Shown: positions 9,071 to 16,906 of the stretch, in pieces
Position numbering within the stretch: position 1 is the first letter of the stretch
How the letters are laid out: each line of letters opens with the position of its first letter
Assembly: GCA_016932965.1 (NCBI GenBank)
Contig: JAFGBW010000089.1
Span: 1 to 27,548, forward strand
Origin: Candidatus Auribacterota bacterium
GTDB taxonomy: Bacteria > Auribacterota > JAFGBW01
Length of the DNA stretch: 27,548 bases
Direction of reading: 5' to 3'
Translations under genes and position numbers: made by a program
The notes under the pieces: generated by a model
Seen by the model: only the letters and a program-made list of their open reading frames with translations
Databases searched by the model: none
Told to the model about the DNA's origin: nothing

Positions 9071-10228
9071 TTAGCCGGCAGTCTCTTCGATACGGATGGG
9101 GGTATTATCTTTGAGGGGCTGGGTGGTTTCGATGATGACCTGATCGCCTTCATTGAGGCCTTCCTTGATGACGGCCTCATCGCGGGAGACATGGGCGAGT
9201 GAGACGATTTGTTTCTTAGCGGTCTTTTTTTCCATATCCGCGATAAAGACAAAAATCGAATCGTCTTCCTTGGAGACGGCTTTCAAGGGAAGGACAAGGC
9301 AGTCTTTTTTTTCATAGATGGTGATATCGCCTGTGACGAACATGCCGGGAAGGAGGGATGCTTCCGTGGGATCGAGTTTGGCTCTCGCGGAAAGGACCAT
9401 GGCTTTCCCCTGAACAGCGGGGACGATGGATTCAATGGTTCCGGTAATGGTCTGTTTATGGATGTTGGTTTTCATTTCAATGGGTTGTCCCGGTTCGATA
9501 TGAGCTAATTTTTTTTCATTGATTTCGATGTCGGCGTAGACATGATGAATGTCCAAAAGGATAAAGGCTTCTCGGGTGCTGCTGATGTTTTCACCGAGCT
9601 CGATTTTCTTTTCAAGGACCACGCCGTCAAAAGGGGCGCGGAGTTCGCTTTTTTTCAGGCTCTCGAGGGCGGATTCCAGTTCCAGCTCAGCCGCTTTTAC
9701 TTTGTTTTCCTTCAGCCGGACGTTTAATTCGTCTTCTTTCAGTTTTTCCGGTGCGATATAACCGGTTTTGGCCTTTTCCTGTGTTTCTTCCAGGATCCGC
9801 CGGGCTTTTTCCAGTTCAATCTGTTCTCCTTCCAGGCTGTTTTTCTTGTATTTTTCCTTAAGAAGGAGCTCATCCTTGTTGAGTTCAGCCAGGAGATCGC
9901 CTGTTTTAACCGGATTCCCTTTGTCCACCAAAATACGCGCGATCGTGCCGGATATTTCAAAACCCAGCTTAGCCCGGGCCACATCGATTTTCCCTGTTAC
10001 CCCCAGGATGCAGTCCTTATAGCAGGTTTTCTTGATGGTGGCGACCGTAACCAGGGGGGCGTGAGAGGCGGTTTCCTCCTTTTGGGAATCAGCTTTCGCC
10101 TGTTTCTGAGACCTGAGTTTTTCTCTCATGCCTTTCTGCATCTGATACGTTATGATGGCGGCTATGCCGGTAATAAAGATCAGCACCACCACCACGGTTT
10201 TACGGTTTTTCAACCCTTTTCTTTTCAT
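9071..10228 (-). CDS. HlyD/RND-type periplasmic adaptor (membrane fusion protein)
   Basis: The protein (385 residues; ATG at 10234 would add two) is a membrane fusion protein that links an inner-membrane exporter to an outer-membrane channel. A basic N-terminus and one hydrophobic segment (about 14-30) anchor it, followed by a polar linker. The first lipoyl half contains G-F-E-I-S-G-T-I near 92 and K-G-N-P-V-K-T-G-D-L-L-A-E-L. A charged coiled-coil hairpin runs from about 120 to 205, and the second lipoyl half has R-A-P-F-D-G-V-V. Beta-barrel and membrane-proximal domains follow, with L-L-P-G-M-F-V and D-G-x-x-V-I-like ends. ATG 10228 is favoured because GGGGGA lies six bases upstream. No permease or TolC gene adjoins it: upstream lies a BatD-like gene and downstream a double hairpin, so its transporter partner is elsewhere. 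Confidence 0.9.
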   Translation of the reverse strand: MKRKGLKNRKTVVVVLIFITGIAAIITYQMQKGMREKLRSQKQAKADSQKEETASHAPLVTVATIKKTCYKDCILGVTGKIDVARAKLGFEISGTIARILVDKGNPVKTGDLLAELNKDELLLKEKYKKNSLEGEQIELEKARRILEETQEKAKTGYIAPEKLKEDELNVRLKENKVKAAELELESALESLKKSELRAPFDGVVLEKKIELGENISSTREAFILLDIHHVYADIEINEKKLAHIEPGQPIEMKTNIHKQTITGTIESIVPAVQGKAMVLSARAKLDPTEASLLPGMFVTGDITIYEKKDCLVLPLKAVSKEDDSIFVFIADMEKKTAKKQIVSLAHVSRDEAVIKEGLNEGDQVIIETTQPLKDNTPIRIEETAG

Positions 10229-10410
10229 GTTCATTCCCCCGAATTTGTTTATTAATCATTCACACCACAGACAACACGGAAAATAGTGAGGCTCTCCAGA
10301 AACTTTAGATCTCGGATTGCTGGCTTTTAGACTGCAGTCCCGGCCTTCATACTATAAGGTGTATTATTATGTTAAATGATTTTAGACAGCAATAAGATAA
10401 AAAAATCAAT

Positions 10411-11373
10411 TCATTCTTTTTTTAAATCCCCAGCCGCCTGCGGGATGGTTTCACGGATGAACGTGCGTACGGTTTGGATTCCCTCCTGGGCCTGGACGGG
10501 ATCCGGATTGCCTTTGGCGAATTTGACCCAGTCGCATTCGTGGAGGAACTGTTTTAAAAGCTGCTGATGAGATGATAAAAATTCCGGACGGGTCTGCATG
10601 AGTTTTATGAATTCTTCCGTTGTTCTTTCAGGTGCCATGAGGTCAAAACGGTCTTCGATATAATGTCTTAAAATATCAGAAAGCCGGTAATAGTATTCAC
10701 GGAAGTTGTTTTTTTCGATTGTGGAGGAAGCGGAAAGCTCATCCAGTTTTACGAGTGCATTTTCCCAGGGGGATAGAATTTTTTCCGGATTGCCTCTGGC
10801 CCGTGAACGCCAATACCACCCTAATACAATGATGAGGAGGCCTGCCGGAATGACTGACCACAGGAGAATATTATTAATTTTTTCGGAAGCGGGAAAAACA
10901 ACAGGCGGCTGGATATCCCTGATGTCATTGGAGGCTTCGTTCAATCTTGTCTCCACGCGCACATAGAGAGCGCCGCTTAAAATCACCTGATCCGGTTTGT
11001 CTTTTCCGTAATGAATGATGAAGGGCGGAATGATGTAATCCCCGGTCAGAAACGTGTTGATTTCATAGGATTGTTCTACCACTTTATGGTCTTTTTCCAT
11101 GGTTTCTTTTTTTGGGGAAATATTTCGCACGGAGAAAAGGGTCAGGTTCACACCCAGATCAGGGAATTCCACCTTCAGTAATGGGGAGGCCTTTATTTTA
11201 ACGCGGTAATGAATGATGTCTCCTATATGGATTACGCAAGGAGAAACCGTGGCCTCCACTTCGATCGGAGTAGAAACCTCTGCGGCGAAAGAAAGGAAAT
11301 AACCTGTAGACATGGGGAGGAGAAGTGAGAGGAGGAATATTGATCTGCTATATATTGCGCCAATTATTTTCAT
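10411..11373 (-). CDS. BatD/DUF4381-like membrane-anchored protein (second copy in cluster)
   Basis: This 320-residue protein has an N-terminal signal segment (hydrophobic about 11-30), a beta-rich extracytoplasmic domain whose V-H-I-G-D-x-I-x-Y-R-V-K-I pattern is typical of BatD-type Ig-like domains, and one membrane helix near 175-195 (I-L-L-W-S-V-I-P-A-G-L-L-I-I-V-L). A cytoplasmic alpha-helical tail includes R-E-Y-Y-Y-R-L-S-D-I-L-R-H-Y-I-E-D-R-F and A-P-E-R-T-T-E-E-F, features I associate with DUF4381/BatD proteins in MoxR-DUF58 clusters. It lies behind the DUF58 gene after 245 bases holding an AATTCTTAA-type repeat. The cluster is thought to act in envelope stress or in MoxR-assisted assembly; the function of this component is unknown. 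It resembles the 305-residue protein at the head of the cluster in plan but not closely in sequence. Confidence 0.7.
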   Translation of the reverse strand: MKIIGAIYSRSIFLLSLLLPMSTGYFLSFAAEVSTPIEVEATVSPCVIHIGDIIHYRVKIKASPLLKVEFPDLGVNLTLFSVRNISPKKETMEKDHKVVEQSYEINTFLTGDYIIPPFIIHYGKDKPDQVILSGALYVRVETRLNEASNDIRDIQPPVVFPASEKINNILLWSVIPAGLLIIVLGWYWRSRARGNPEKILSPWENALVKLDELSASSTIEKNNFREYYYRLSDILRHYIEDRFDLMAPERTTEEFIKLMQTRPEFLSSHQQLLKQFLHECDWVKFAKGNPDPVQAQEGIQTVRTFIRETIPQAAGDLKKE

Positions 11374-11450
11374 GATTATATTGTATTTTCCTGATTTACG
11401 GAAAAATTGAGAATTTGAAAAGTACAGAAATAATGTTTGCCTAACAGGCG

Positions 11451-11466
11451 CAACTTGTTTAAGTTG
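11451..11466. repeat. Small inverted repeat
   Basis: CAACTT-GTTT-AAGTTG, a 6-bp stem with a 4-base loop in the gap between DUF58 and the BatD-like gene. Too short to call a terminator. Confidence 0.3.
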
Positions 11467-11506
11467 TCTGTGATAACTGCTCTTTTAATAAGAAGCCAAT
11501 ACGTTT

Positions 11507-11542
11507 CAATTCTCAATTCTTAATTCTCAATTTTCAATTAAA
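11507..11542. repeat. AATTCTTAA-type intergenic repeat
   Basis: Repeated AATTCTCAATTCTTAATTC-like units in the 245-base gap between the DUF58 gene and the downstream BatD-like gene. It belongs to the same degenerate family as the other AT-rich runs in the window. Confidence 0.6.
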
Positions 11543-11618
11543 TTGTATTATTTTTTAATACGCTATAACAAAACGCCAATGAGTCCTATCCACCAGTTTT
11601 ATGCATGAAACATAAGAT

Positions 11619-12509
11619 TCATCTCCTCAGCCTTTTTTCCCGTTCCTTGAAAAAGAAGTTAAGGGTTTTCAGGTAATCCTCGCCTGTCTCAAGGGTCAGA
11701 CAGTCAATTCCTTTGGAATGAAATCTTTTCAGGATTCCCTCCCGCCGTTGTTTCATTTTTTCCCTGAATTCCATGAGTGTGGCAGGATTGGAGAAATCAA
11801 CAAGGACCTGTCTTTTGTTTTCCAGGTCCTCGAAACTGACTATTCCGCTGGAGGGGAATTCCTTTTCCAGCCTGTCCGCCACCTGGACCACGATGAGATC
11901 GTGTTTTTTCGTCAGGATGTTCAGCATGGAATCATAACCGGTCGTAAAAAAGTCCGACACGACAAAGCACACGGCCTTTTTGGTCTGGGTCTGATAGAAA
12001 TATTCCAGTGCGCCGGTCAGATCCGTCTTGCGCCGGGTCTTTTTAGCATCTGTTCCGGCGGCAAGGAGTTCCCGTATGACCCGCAGCACGTGTTTTTTCC
12101 CCTTTTCAGGGCGGATGTATTTTTCAACATGGTCTGAAAACAAGAGCAGGCCGACTTTGTCGTTGTTTTTAATGGCCGTGAAAGCCAGAACCGCGCACAG
12201 TTCCGCCACCAGCTCTTTTTTGCTCCGGTCAGATGACCCGAAGTCCATGCTGGAACTGACATCCACCACGAAGAAGACAGTCAGTTCCCTTTCCTCCTTG
12301 AAGAGCTTGACGAATGGCTTTCCCATTCTTGCTGTCACGTTCCAGTCAATGGTCCGGATTTCATCTCCGGGGATGTATTCCCTGACTTCCTCGAATTCCA
12401 TTCCCCGGCCCTTGAAGACGGAACGGTAGTCTCCGGAAAACATCTCCGTGATCATCTTCGATGTCTTGATCTGTATCCGTTTGACTTTGGAAAATATCGT
12501 TTTGTCCAT
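11619..12509 (-). CDS. DUF58 (vWA-like) protein of the MoxR cluster
   Basis: This 296-residue soluble protein belongs to DUF58, the usual neighbour of MoxR ATPases. The family core is clear: F-K-G-R-G-M-E-F-E-E-V-R-E-Y at 32-45, P-G-D-E-I-R-T-I-D-W-N-V-T-A-R at 47-61, then a vWA-type metal-ion site D-x-S-x-S (D83, S85, S87). An S-D-F motif follows near 185 in the C-terminal half. I chose ATG 12509 because AAAGGA lies just upstream; a GTG at 12551 would add 14 residues with no ribosome site. It follows moxR by 73 bases on the same strand and is probably cotranscribed with it. A role as an adaptor or substrate of the MoxR ATPase is known for the family in general; the client here is unknown. 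Confidence 0.9.
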   Translation of the reverse strand: MDKTIFSKVKRIQIKTSKMITEMFSGDYRSVFKGRGMEFEEVREYIPGDEIRTIDWNVTARMGKPFVKLFKEERELTVFFVVDVSSSMDFGSSDRSKKELVAELCAVLAFTAIKNNDKVGLLLFSDHVEKYIRPEKGKKHVLRVIRELLAAGTDAKKTRRKTDLTGALEYFYQTQTKKAVCFVVSDFFTTGYDSMLNILTKKHDLIVVQVADRLEKEFPSSGIVSFEDLENKRQVLVDFSNPATLMEFREKMKQRREGILKRFHSKGIDCLTLETGEDYLKTLNFFFKEREKRLRR

Positions 12510-12582
12510 ATAGTCCTTTGAATCATTTTTCCAGAGGAAACTTTTGTCCACAAAAGGTTTTCCCGCAAGGTCGTTATAATAA

Positions 12583-13575
12583 TTAGGGCACCTTGATTTC
12601 GTCGAAAATTTTTCTGACGATGGTTTCGCTGGTCATTTCCTGGGCTTCTGCCTCATAGGAGATCATGACGCGGTGGCGGAGCACGTCCAGTCCGATCATT
12701 TTGACATCCTGGGGCGTGACGTATCCGCGTCCCTGGAGAAAGGCAAAGGCTTTGGCCGCCAGGGTGAGGTAGATGGTGGCTCTCGGGCTGGCTCCCATCT
12801 GGATCAATTCGTCCATTTCCAGTTTATAGGCAGAGGGTTCGCGTGTGGCGAAAACCAAATCCAGAATATAGTCCTCGACCTTGTCATCGATGTAAATCTC
12901 GTTGATCACTTCCCTGGCTTTCAGGATCTGTTCCGGACCGGTGACAGGGGAGGCTTTGGGTTTAAAACCGATTTTGGACATGCGGTTGAGGATTTCCTTT
13001 TCCTCTTTTTTATTGGGATAACCCAGGTTCACTTTGAGCATGAAGCGGTCCACCTGGGCTTCAGGAAGATTATAGGTTCCCTCCTGTTCAATGGGATTCT
13101 GCGTGGCCAGGACTAAAAAGGGGTCCGACAGTTTGAATGTTTCATTGCCGATGGTGACCTGTCTTTCCTGCATGACTTCCAAAAGAGCGGACTGGACTTT
13201 GGACGGGGCTCGGTTGATCTCATCGGCCAGGATGATATGGGTGAAGACAGGGCCTTTTTTGATGTTGAACTCACCGGTTTTGGGATTGTAGATGAGGGTT
13301 CCCAGGATATCCGCCGGCAGAAGGTCGGGTGTGAACTGGATACGCTGGAACTGGGTTTGAATGCATTCGCTGAGGGTTTTGACGCAAAGCGTTTTAGCCA
13401 GTCCCGGCACGCCCTCCAGAAGAACATGGCCGTCTGCCAGAAGCCCGACCAGGAGCCGGTCTATGAGGTACTCCTGGCCAACGATGATTTTCTGTATTTC
13501 AGTCTTCAAAAGGGTGATGAAGCTGGATTCCTTACGGACCCATTCATTCAATTCAGTGATATTGGTTGTTTTCAT
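12583..13575 (-). CDS. MoxR-family AAA+ ATPase
   Basis: MoxR ATPases are chaperone-like AAA+ proteins that help mature or activate partner proteins, often with vWA-domain proteins. In these 330 residues Walker A is G-V-P-G-L-A-K-T (55-62) and Walker B is I-L-A-D-E-I-N-R-A-P (115-124), followed by the family's A-T-Q-N-P-I-E-Q-E-G-T-Y sensor region near 155 and L-P-E-A-Q-V-D-R-F. The C-terminal lid has G-A-S-P-R-A near 265. Length is typical. The start ATG overlaps the stop of the upstream BatD-like gene (ATGA, 13572-13575) and is preceded by GGAGAG, so translation of the two is coupled. The cluster lacks the BatA/BatB vWA membrane proteins usually found beside it. Confidence 0.95.
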   Translation of the reverse strand: MKTTNITELNEWVRKESSFITLLKTEIQKIIVGQEYLIDRLLVGLLADGHVLLEGVPGLAKTLCVKTLSECIQTQFQRIQFTPDLLPADILGTLIYNPKTGEFNIKKGPVFTHIILADEINRAPSKVQSALLEVMQERQVTIGNETFKLSDPFLVLATQNPIEQEGTYNLPEAQVDRFMLKVNLGYPNKKEEKEILNRMSKIGFKPKASPVTGPEQILKAREVINEIYIDDKVEDYILDLVFATREPSAYKLEMDELIQMGASPRATIYLTLAAKAFAFLQGRGYVTPQDVKMIGLDVLRHRVMISYEAEAQEMTSETIVRKIFDEIKVP

Positions 13576-14489
13576 GGAATGATCTCTCCTTTTTCACGAT
13601 GTTCCGCGATCAATTCTTTTGCCAGAACCTGAACCCGTTCCAGGTCTGCCGGCTGGGGTTTTTGATTGGTAAAGCGGATGAGTTCCAGCAGGTCAAAAAG
13701 ATGGTTTATCTTATTATGAAATTCATGGGGCAAAATGGCCAGAAGTTCTTTTTTCATTTCAGCCTGAGCGGCGGGAAGCTTGAGGGCCAGGCATCCCTGA
13801 AAATAATGGGTGATGGCATTCAGGATTCCCAGTGCGTACTGGTCATAATCTCCCTCCACGAGAAACTGGGACAGACTTTTCAATTGTTCTTTGGATTCTT
13901 TTTCTTTTTCAATTTTAATGAGTTTGAACCGGATGATTTTTTCCCTGGCCTCCTGCTGTTTTCTGGAACGGAGAACTTTTCTGCGGACAGACAACACAAT
14001 CACGCCGCCTGTCCCAAGCAAAAGGAGGGAAAATATCCGCCCCCGGTATCGTTTAGTCCAGGAGACGATTTCGAACTGGATTTCGGCGGAACTGAAATCC
14101 TGTTTTTCCCCTTTGGCATTCATGAAGGTGAATTTTATCGGAGCGATTGACGCTGTGCCGCGTTCCGAGGCCTGGAGTAGAAAATCAAAGTGGTAGACGA
14201 GAACCGGTTTGTCCTGGTCCATTTTTGAGGTAACCGATATGGAGGAATCCACCAGTTTTATTTTTTCAACGGAGGGGCCTTCCATTTTAGAGAGGATGAA
14301 CTGGGTGGCTTCCTTTTGAGAGGGGATTTCAATCGTCAGGCGCATGGTTTCCCCGACCCGGTATAAACCGGAAGGCTTATGGATGATGTTGATGTTTTCG
14401 GAATGGAGATTCAGCAGAACGAAAACGAGGAACAGTGTTTCAGCACAGATTTTCCAAAAATAATTTTTCCGGATTAATGAGTGATTCAT
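13572..14489 (-). CDS. BatD-like membrane-anchored protein heading the MoxR cluster
   Basis: The 305-residue protein has a hydrophobic N-terminal signal segment (about 10-28), an extracytoplasmic beta-rich domain with Y-R-V-G-E-T-M-R-L-T-I-E-I near 43-55, one membrane helix near 170-186, and a basic, helical cytoplasmic tail (E-K-I-I-R-F-K-L-I-K-I-E-K-E-K). This plan matches BatD-type proteins of aerotolerance/MoxR operons, though similarity is too weak by eye to name the family firmly. ATG 14489 is chosen because it places the hydrophobic segment at the N-terminus; the frame is open to 14528 and no clear ribosome site decides. It overlaps moxR by four bases. A second protein of the same layout lies at the other end of the cluster. 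Confidence 0.65.
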   Translation of the reverse strand: MNHSLIRKNYFWKICAETLFLVFVLLNLHSENINIIHKPSGLYRVGETMRLTIEIPSQKEATQFILSKMEGPSVEKIKLVDSSISVTSKMDQDKPVLVYHFDFLLQASERGTASIAPIKFTFMNAKGEKQDFSSAEIQFEIVSWTKRYRGRIFSLLLLGTGGVIVLSVRRKVLRSRKQQEAREKIIRFKLIKIEKEKESKEQLKSLSQFLVEGDYDQYALGILNAITHYFQGCLALKLPAAQAEMKKELLAILPHEFHNKINHLFDLLELIRFTNQKPQPADLERVQVLAKELIAEHREKGEIIP

Positions 14490-14576
14490 TGCACTGCTAC
14501 ATACATGGTCATGTTTGATTAAGAACACATTTATCGGGAATCAAGACGATTGTTCATTGAGAGGATATGAGAGAAA

Positions 14577-14621
14577 ATTAATTCTCAATTCTTAATTCTT
14601 AATTCTCAATTCTTAATTCTT
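14577..14621. repeat. AATTCTTAA-type tandem repeat
   Basis: About five imperfect units of AATTCTTAATTCTCAATTC type fill most of the gap between prfA and the BatD-like gene. This is the longest clean example of the family in the window. Confidence 0.65.
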
Positions 14622-14632
14622 ATTATTTATCA

Positions 14633-15703
14633 TTATGTCAGCGTCTGTGCAATCTGTTGTTTATATTCTGCTTCAGAAAGTGCCAGGCACATTTCCTCGA
14701 TATTTCCTTCCATGAAACCGCTCAGATTATACAGCGTATAATTGATGCGGTGGTCTGTGACCCGGTTTTGAGGGAAATTATACGTGCGGATTTTTTCGGA
14801 ACGGTCTCCGGTCCCGACCTGGGATTTTCTTTGCTGGGAACGTTTTTTATGTTCGTCCTGCTGCATTTTTTCCAGGAGTCTGGCCCTCAGGATTCTCATG
14901 GCCTTTTGTTTGTTTTTCAATTGGGATTTTTCTTCCTGGCTGGCGACCATGAGCCCGGTGGGCAGATGAGTTACCCGGACTGCTGAATCCGTGGTGTTAA
15001 CGGATTGTCCGCCCGGACCCGAAGAGCGGAAGATGTCGATCCGGAGATCCTTGGGATTGATGACCACGTCCACTTCCTCAGGTTCGGCCATGATGGCTAC
15101 GGTGACCGCGGAAGTGTGGATCCGTCCGGAGCCTTCTGTTACCGGGACGCGCTGAACGCGGTGCGTGCCGGATTCATATTTGAATTGCTCCCAGGCCTGA
15201 TCCCCCTTGATGGAGAAGATGACTTCCTTGAAACCGCCGAGATCTGAAGGGGAAGCGCTCAAAAGTTCGAAACCAAGTCCGGTTGACTCGCTGAATTTCT
15301 GGTACATCCGGAACAATTCGCCTGCAAAAAGGGAGGCTTCCTCTCCGCCTGTACCGGCCCGGATTTCCACAATAACGGGGCGCCCTTCGTTTTCGTCGGG
15401 AGGAAGCAGTTTCCGCATCAGTTTTTTTTCCAAAATGGGAAGCGACTGCTGCAGTTTATGGATTTCCTCCTCCACCATGAGATGCATTTCAGGATCGTCT
15501 TCGGTTTCGGAGAAAAGAAGCTGATTGTCCGAGAGCGCCTTGGAGGCTGAATCGTATTCTTTTTTAAGCCTGGTCAGTTCCGTCACATGGGCGTATTCGC
15601 GGGTCAGTTTGATGAATTCTTCCCGTGTTTTCCAGGCATTTTCACTCAGCGCTTTTTCAAGCTCTTCCTTCCGAGAAAGGATCTTCTGGAAATCACCGAA
15701 CAT
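14633..15703 (-). CDS. prfA: Peptide chain release factor 1
   Basis: RF1 recognises UAA and UAG and triggers peptide release on the ribosome. The 356-residue protein has the normal length and order. R-V-P-V-T-E near residue 184 supplies the P-x-T tripeptide that reads stop codons and separates RF1 from RF2. G-P-G-G-Q near 231, followed by [10 protein letters not shown], is the catalytic loop, whose glutamine is normally methylated by PrmC. The K-N-K-Q-K-A-M and C-terminal R-V-T-D-H-R-I-N-Y motifs are also typical. It starts 18 bases after the rpmE stop on the same strand, a widespread gene pair. prmC, often the next gene, is not here; the AATTCTTAA repeat follows instead. Confidence 0.97.
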   Translation of the reverse strand: MFGDFQKILSRKEELEKALSENAWKTREEFIKLTREYAHVTELTRLKKEYDSASKALSDNQLLFSETEDDPEMHLMVEEEIHKLQQSLPILEKKLMRKLLPPDENEGRPVIVEIRAGTGGEEASLFAGELFRMYQKFSESTGLGFELLSASPSDLGGFKEVIFSIKGDQAWEQFKYESGTHRVQRVPVTEGSGRIHTSAVTVAIMAEPEEVDVVINPKDLRIDIFRSSGPGGQSVNTTDSAVRVTHLPTGLMVASQEEKSQLKNKQKAMRILRARLLEKMQQDEHKKRSQQRKSQVGTGDRSEKIRTYNFPQNRVTDHRINYTLYNLSGFMEGNIEEMCLALSEAEYKQQIAQTLT

Positions 15704-15721
15704 GGCGGCGCCGGACAGGAT

Positions 15722-15919
15722 TTACTTCTGATAGCGCTTGTTGAAGCGTTCTACGCGGCCGGCAGCATCGACGAATTTTTGCTGTCCGGTGAAAAAGGGA
15801 TGGCATTTGGAACAGATGCCCACCTGGATTTCAGCCTTGGTTGAGCGGGTTTGAAAACTCTCCCCGCAGGCGCAGCGCACGGTGCATTCTTTATAGGCAG
15901 GATGAATATCCGGTTTCAT
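15722..15919 (-). CDS. rpmE: 50S ribosomal protein L31, zinc-binding form
   Basis: L31 is a small large-subunit protein near the central protuberance that contributes to an intersubunit bridge. The 65 residues begin M-K-P-D-I-H-P and keep the zinc-ribbon cysteines of the C+ form (C-A-C-G near 16-19 and C-S-K-C-H-P-F near 37-43), with the usual G-Q-Q-K-F-V-D and R-V-E-R-F-N-K-R-Y end. A GGAGG lies ten bases before the ATG. It heads the rpmE-prfA transcript, with a good promoter candidate at 15965-15993. Confidence 0.97.
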   Translation of the reverse strand: MKPDIHPAYKECTVRCACGESFQTRSTKAEIQVGICSKCHPFFTGQQKFVDAAGRVERFNKRYQK

Positions 15920-15964
15920 TGATTGATTTCCTCCATCAGGGATTCTTAAATAATAAAGCGGTAT

Positions 15965-15993
15965 CTAATAGCTTAAAGTCAGTCACAGGGCAA
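15965..15993 (-). promoter_or_regulatory. Candidate sigma70 promoter for rpmE-prfA
   Basis: Read on the minus strand: TTGCCC (15988-15993), a 17-base spacer and TATTAG (15965-15970), about 45 bases before rpmE. Confidence 0.45.
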
Positions 15994-16046
15994 GAGAAAA
16001 AAACGTCTCCTATTTAATAAATCGTCAGTTCTTGTCCCACCATTTT

Positions 16047-16217
16047 TTATTTCAATCGGAAAGGGATGCGGATATACAATTTATCTTTTGATTTTCTGGA
16101 TTCATTCAGATCAAGATGTTCCAGGTTCATCTGGACAAATTCCAGGTAATCTTCCATGGACAGGCTTTTTGACCGAGGCAGGTTTTTTTTAACGACTGGC
16201 AGTTTTAATTTTTTCAT
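16047..16217 (-). CDS. 56-residue basic protein overlapping the nucleotidyltransferase-fold gene
   Basis: This short gene starts at an ATG inside the 3' end of the upstream gene and overlaps it by 29 bases in another frame. The product begins M-K-K-L-K-L-P-V-V-K-K, has a central L-S-M-E-D-Y-L-E-F-V-Q-M-N-L-E-H-L (19-35) and ends I-R-I-P-F-R-L-K. It is basic, with one predicted amphipathic helix and no signal peptide. Two readings are possible: a separate small partner translated by coupling to the upstream gene, or the true C-terminus of that gene separated by a frameshift in the A-rich stretch near 16205-16220. The clean ATG and the fact that the upstream protein already has a full fold favour two genes. 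Function is unknown; I associate similar short basic proteins with such nucleotidyltransferases in related genomes, from memory only. Confidence 0.6.
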   Translation of the reverse strand: MKKLKLPVVKKNLPRSKSLSMEDYLEFVQMNLEHLDLNESRKSKDKLYIRIPFRLK

Positions 16218-16722
16218 AGATTTGCTTCGTACCGTATTTCAGGCATAATTCCCTGAAGGGGGCGGTTGAACTATCAAGATGATTTTTTTTTACCAGATTA
16301 ATGATATCTGGTAAATCCCTGTATTCCCTTTCAGGATTGGATTTAATTGCATGAAGTTTTAGAGCAATCAAATGAGTCAATGAAGGAAGAATATATTTAT
16401 TGCCTGCAATGTTTATCTGTGCTCCTTCTTTAATAAGCCCTTCTAAAGTTTCTTCATCAACAAACAAAAAATCCAGATCCATCAAATACTTATCGGATTG
16501 AAACCTTGCGAAAAGCGTATCGGCAGATTTTTTTTGATACCCGAATTTTTTCAGGATCATTTCTATTTTTGACAGATCTTTTGTAGCAATAAGAAAATCA
16601 ATATCCGCAGTCTGGCGGGTCACTTTATAATAATTAACGGCATACCCGCCTATTAAAAGATGGATGATACCGGCCCTGCGGAATTCATCGCCAATAAAAT
16701 CAAAAGGATTTTTGTCTGACAT
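16189..16722 (-). CDS. Nucleotidyltransferase-fold protein (AbiEii/DUF6036-like)
   Basis: The 177-residue protein fits the Pol-beta-like nucleotidyltransferase fold. L-I-G-G-Y-A-V-N-Y-Y near residue 23 is the G-G loop; T-R-Q-T-A-D-I-D-F-L-I near 36-46 supplies the paired aspartates that bind metal, and D-L-D-F-L near 82-86 is the likely third acidic site. The second half is helical, with H-A-I-K and R-E-Y-R-D-L-P-D-I motifs that resemble AbiEii-type and related stand-alone enzymes. Such proteins include nucleotidylating toxins and small-molecule or tRNA modifiers, so activity cannot be assigned. ATG 16722 is used; TTG 16728 is an alternative. No ribosome site is clear. The 3' end overlaps the 56-residue gene, and no antitoxin gene precedes it. 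Confidence 0.8.
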   Translation of the reverse strand: MSDKNPFDFIGDEFRRAGIIHLLIGGYAVNYYKVTRQTADIDFLIATKDLSKIEMILKKFGYQKKSADTLFARFQSDKYLMDLDFLFVDEETLEGLIKEGAQINIAGNKYILPSLTHLIALKLHAIKSNPEREYRDLPDIINLVKKNHLDSSTAPFRELCLKYGTKQIYEKIKTASR

Positions 16723-16779
16723 GGTCAATTGTATTTTTGTGAAGAAGAGGTATTTTTTTCATTTATTCATACTGTGTAT

Positions 16780-16816
16780 ACGGCTTTCCGGGAACAATTG
16801 GTTCCCGGAAAGCCGT
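16780..16816. terminator. Perfect 16-bp hairpin with T-tract on the plus strand
   Basis: ACGGCTTTCCGGGAAC (16780-16795) pairs exactly with 16801-16816 around a 5-base loop. TTTTTT follows on the plus strand, although the genes on both sides lie on the minus strand. It is the distal member of a pair with the hairpin at 16843. Confidence 0.6.
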
Positions 16817-16842
16817 TTTTTAAAAGTGTTTTGGAAAGGGTT

Positions 16843-16877
16843 CGGGAAGACCTTTTATAGAATAAAAGGTCTTCCCG
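16843..16877. terminator. Perfect 16-bp hairpin after cheW
   Basis: CGGGAAGACCTTTTAT (16843-16858) pairs exactly with 16862-16877 around a 3-base loop, 29 bases past the cheW stop. It probably ends or protects the metG-PilZ-cheW transcript. Confidence 0.6.
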
Positions 16878-16906
16878 CGATACTATTTCCCTTTCAGAAA
16901 GAAGGA

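Noticed and set aside
13566-14150. 194-codon plus-strand frame opposite the BatD-like gene
   Set aside because: Phenylalanine- and glycine-rich antisense shadow with no ribosome site; the minus-strand frame has a signal segment and couples to moxR.
14577-14621. CRISPR array
   Set aside because: The units are contiguous short imperfect repeats without unique spacers, and no cas genes are present.
16189-16722. Calling the nucleotidyltransferase an AbiE-type toxin
   Set aside because: There is no AbiEi antitoxin gene before it, and the following 56-codon gene is unlike known antitoxins.
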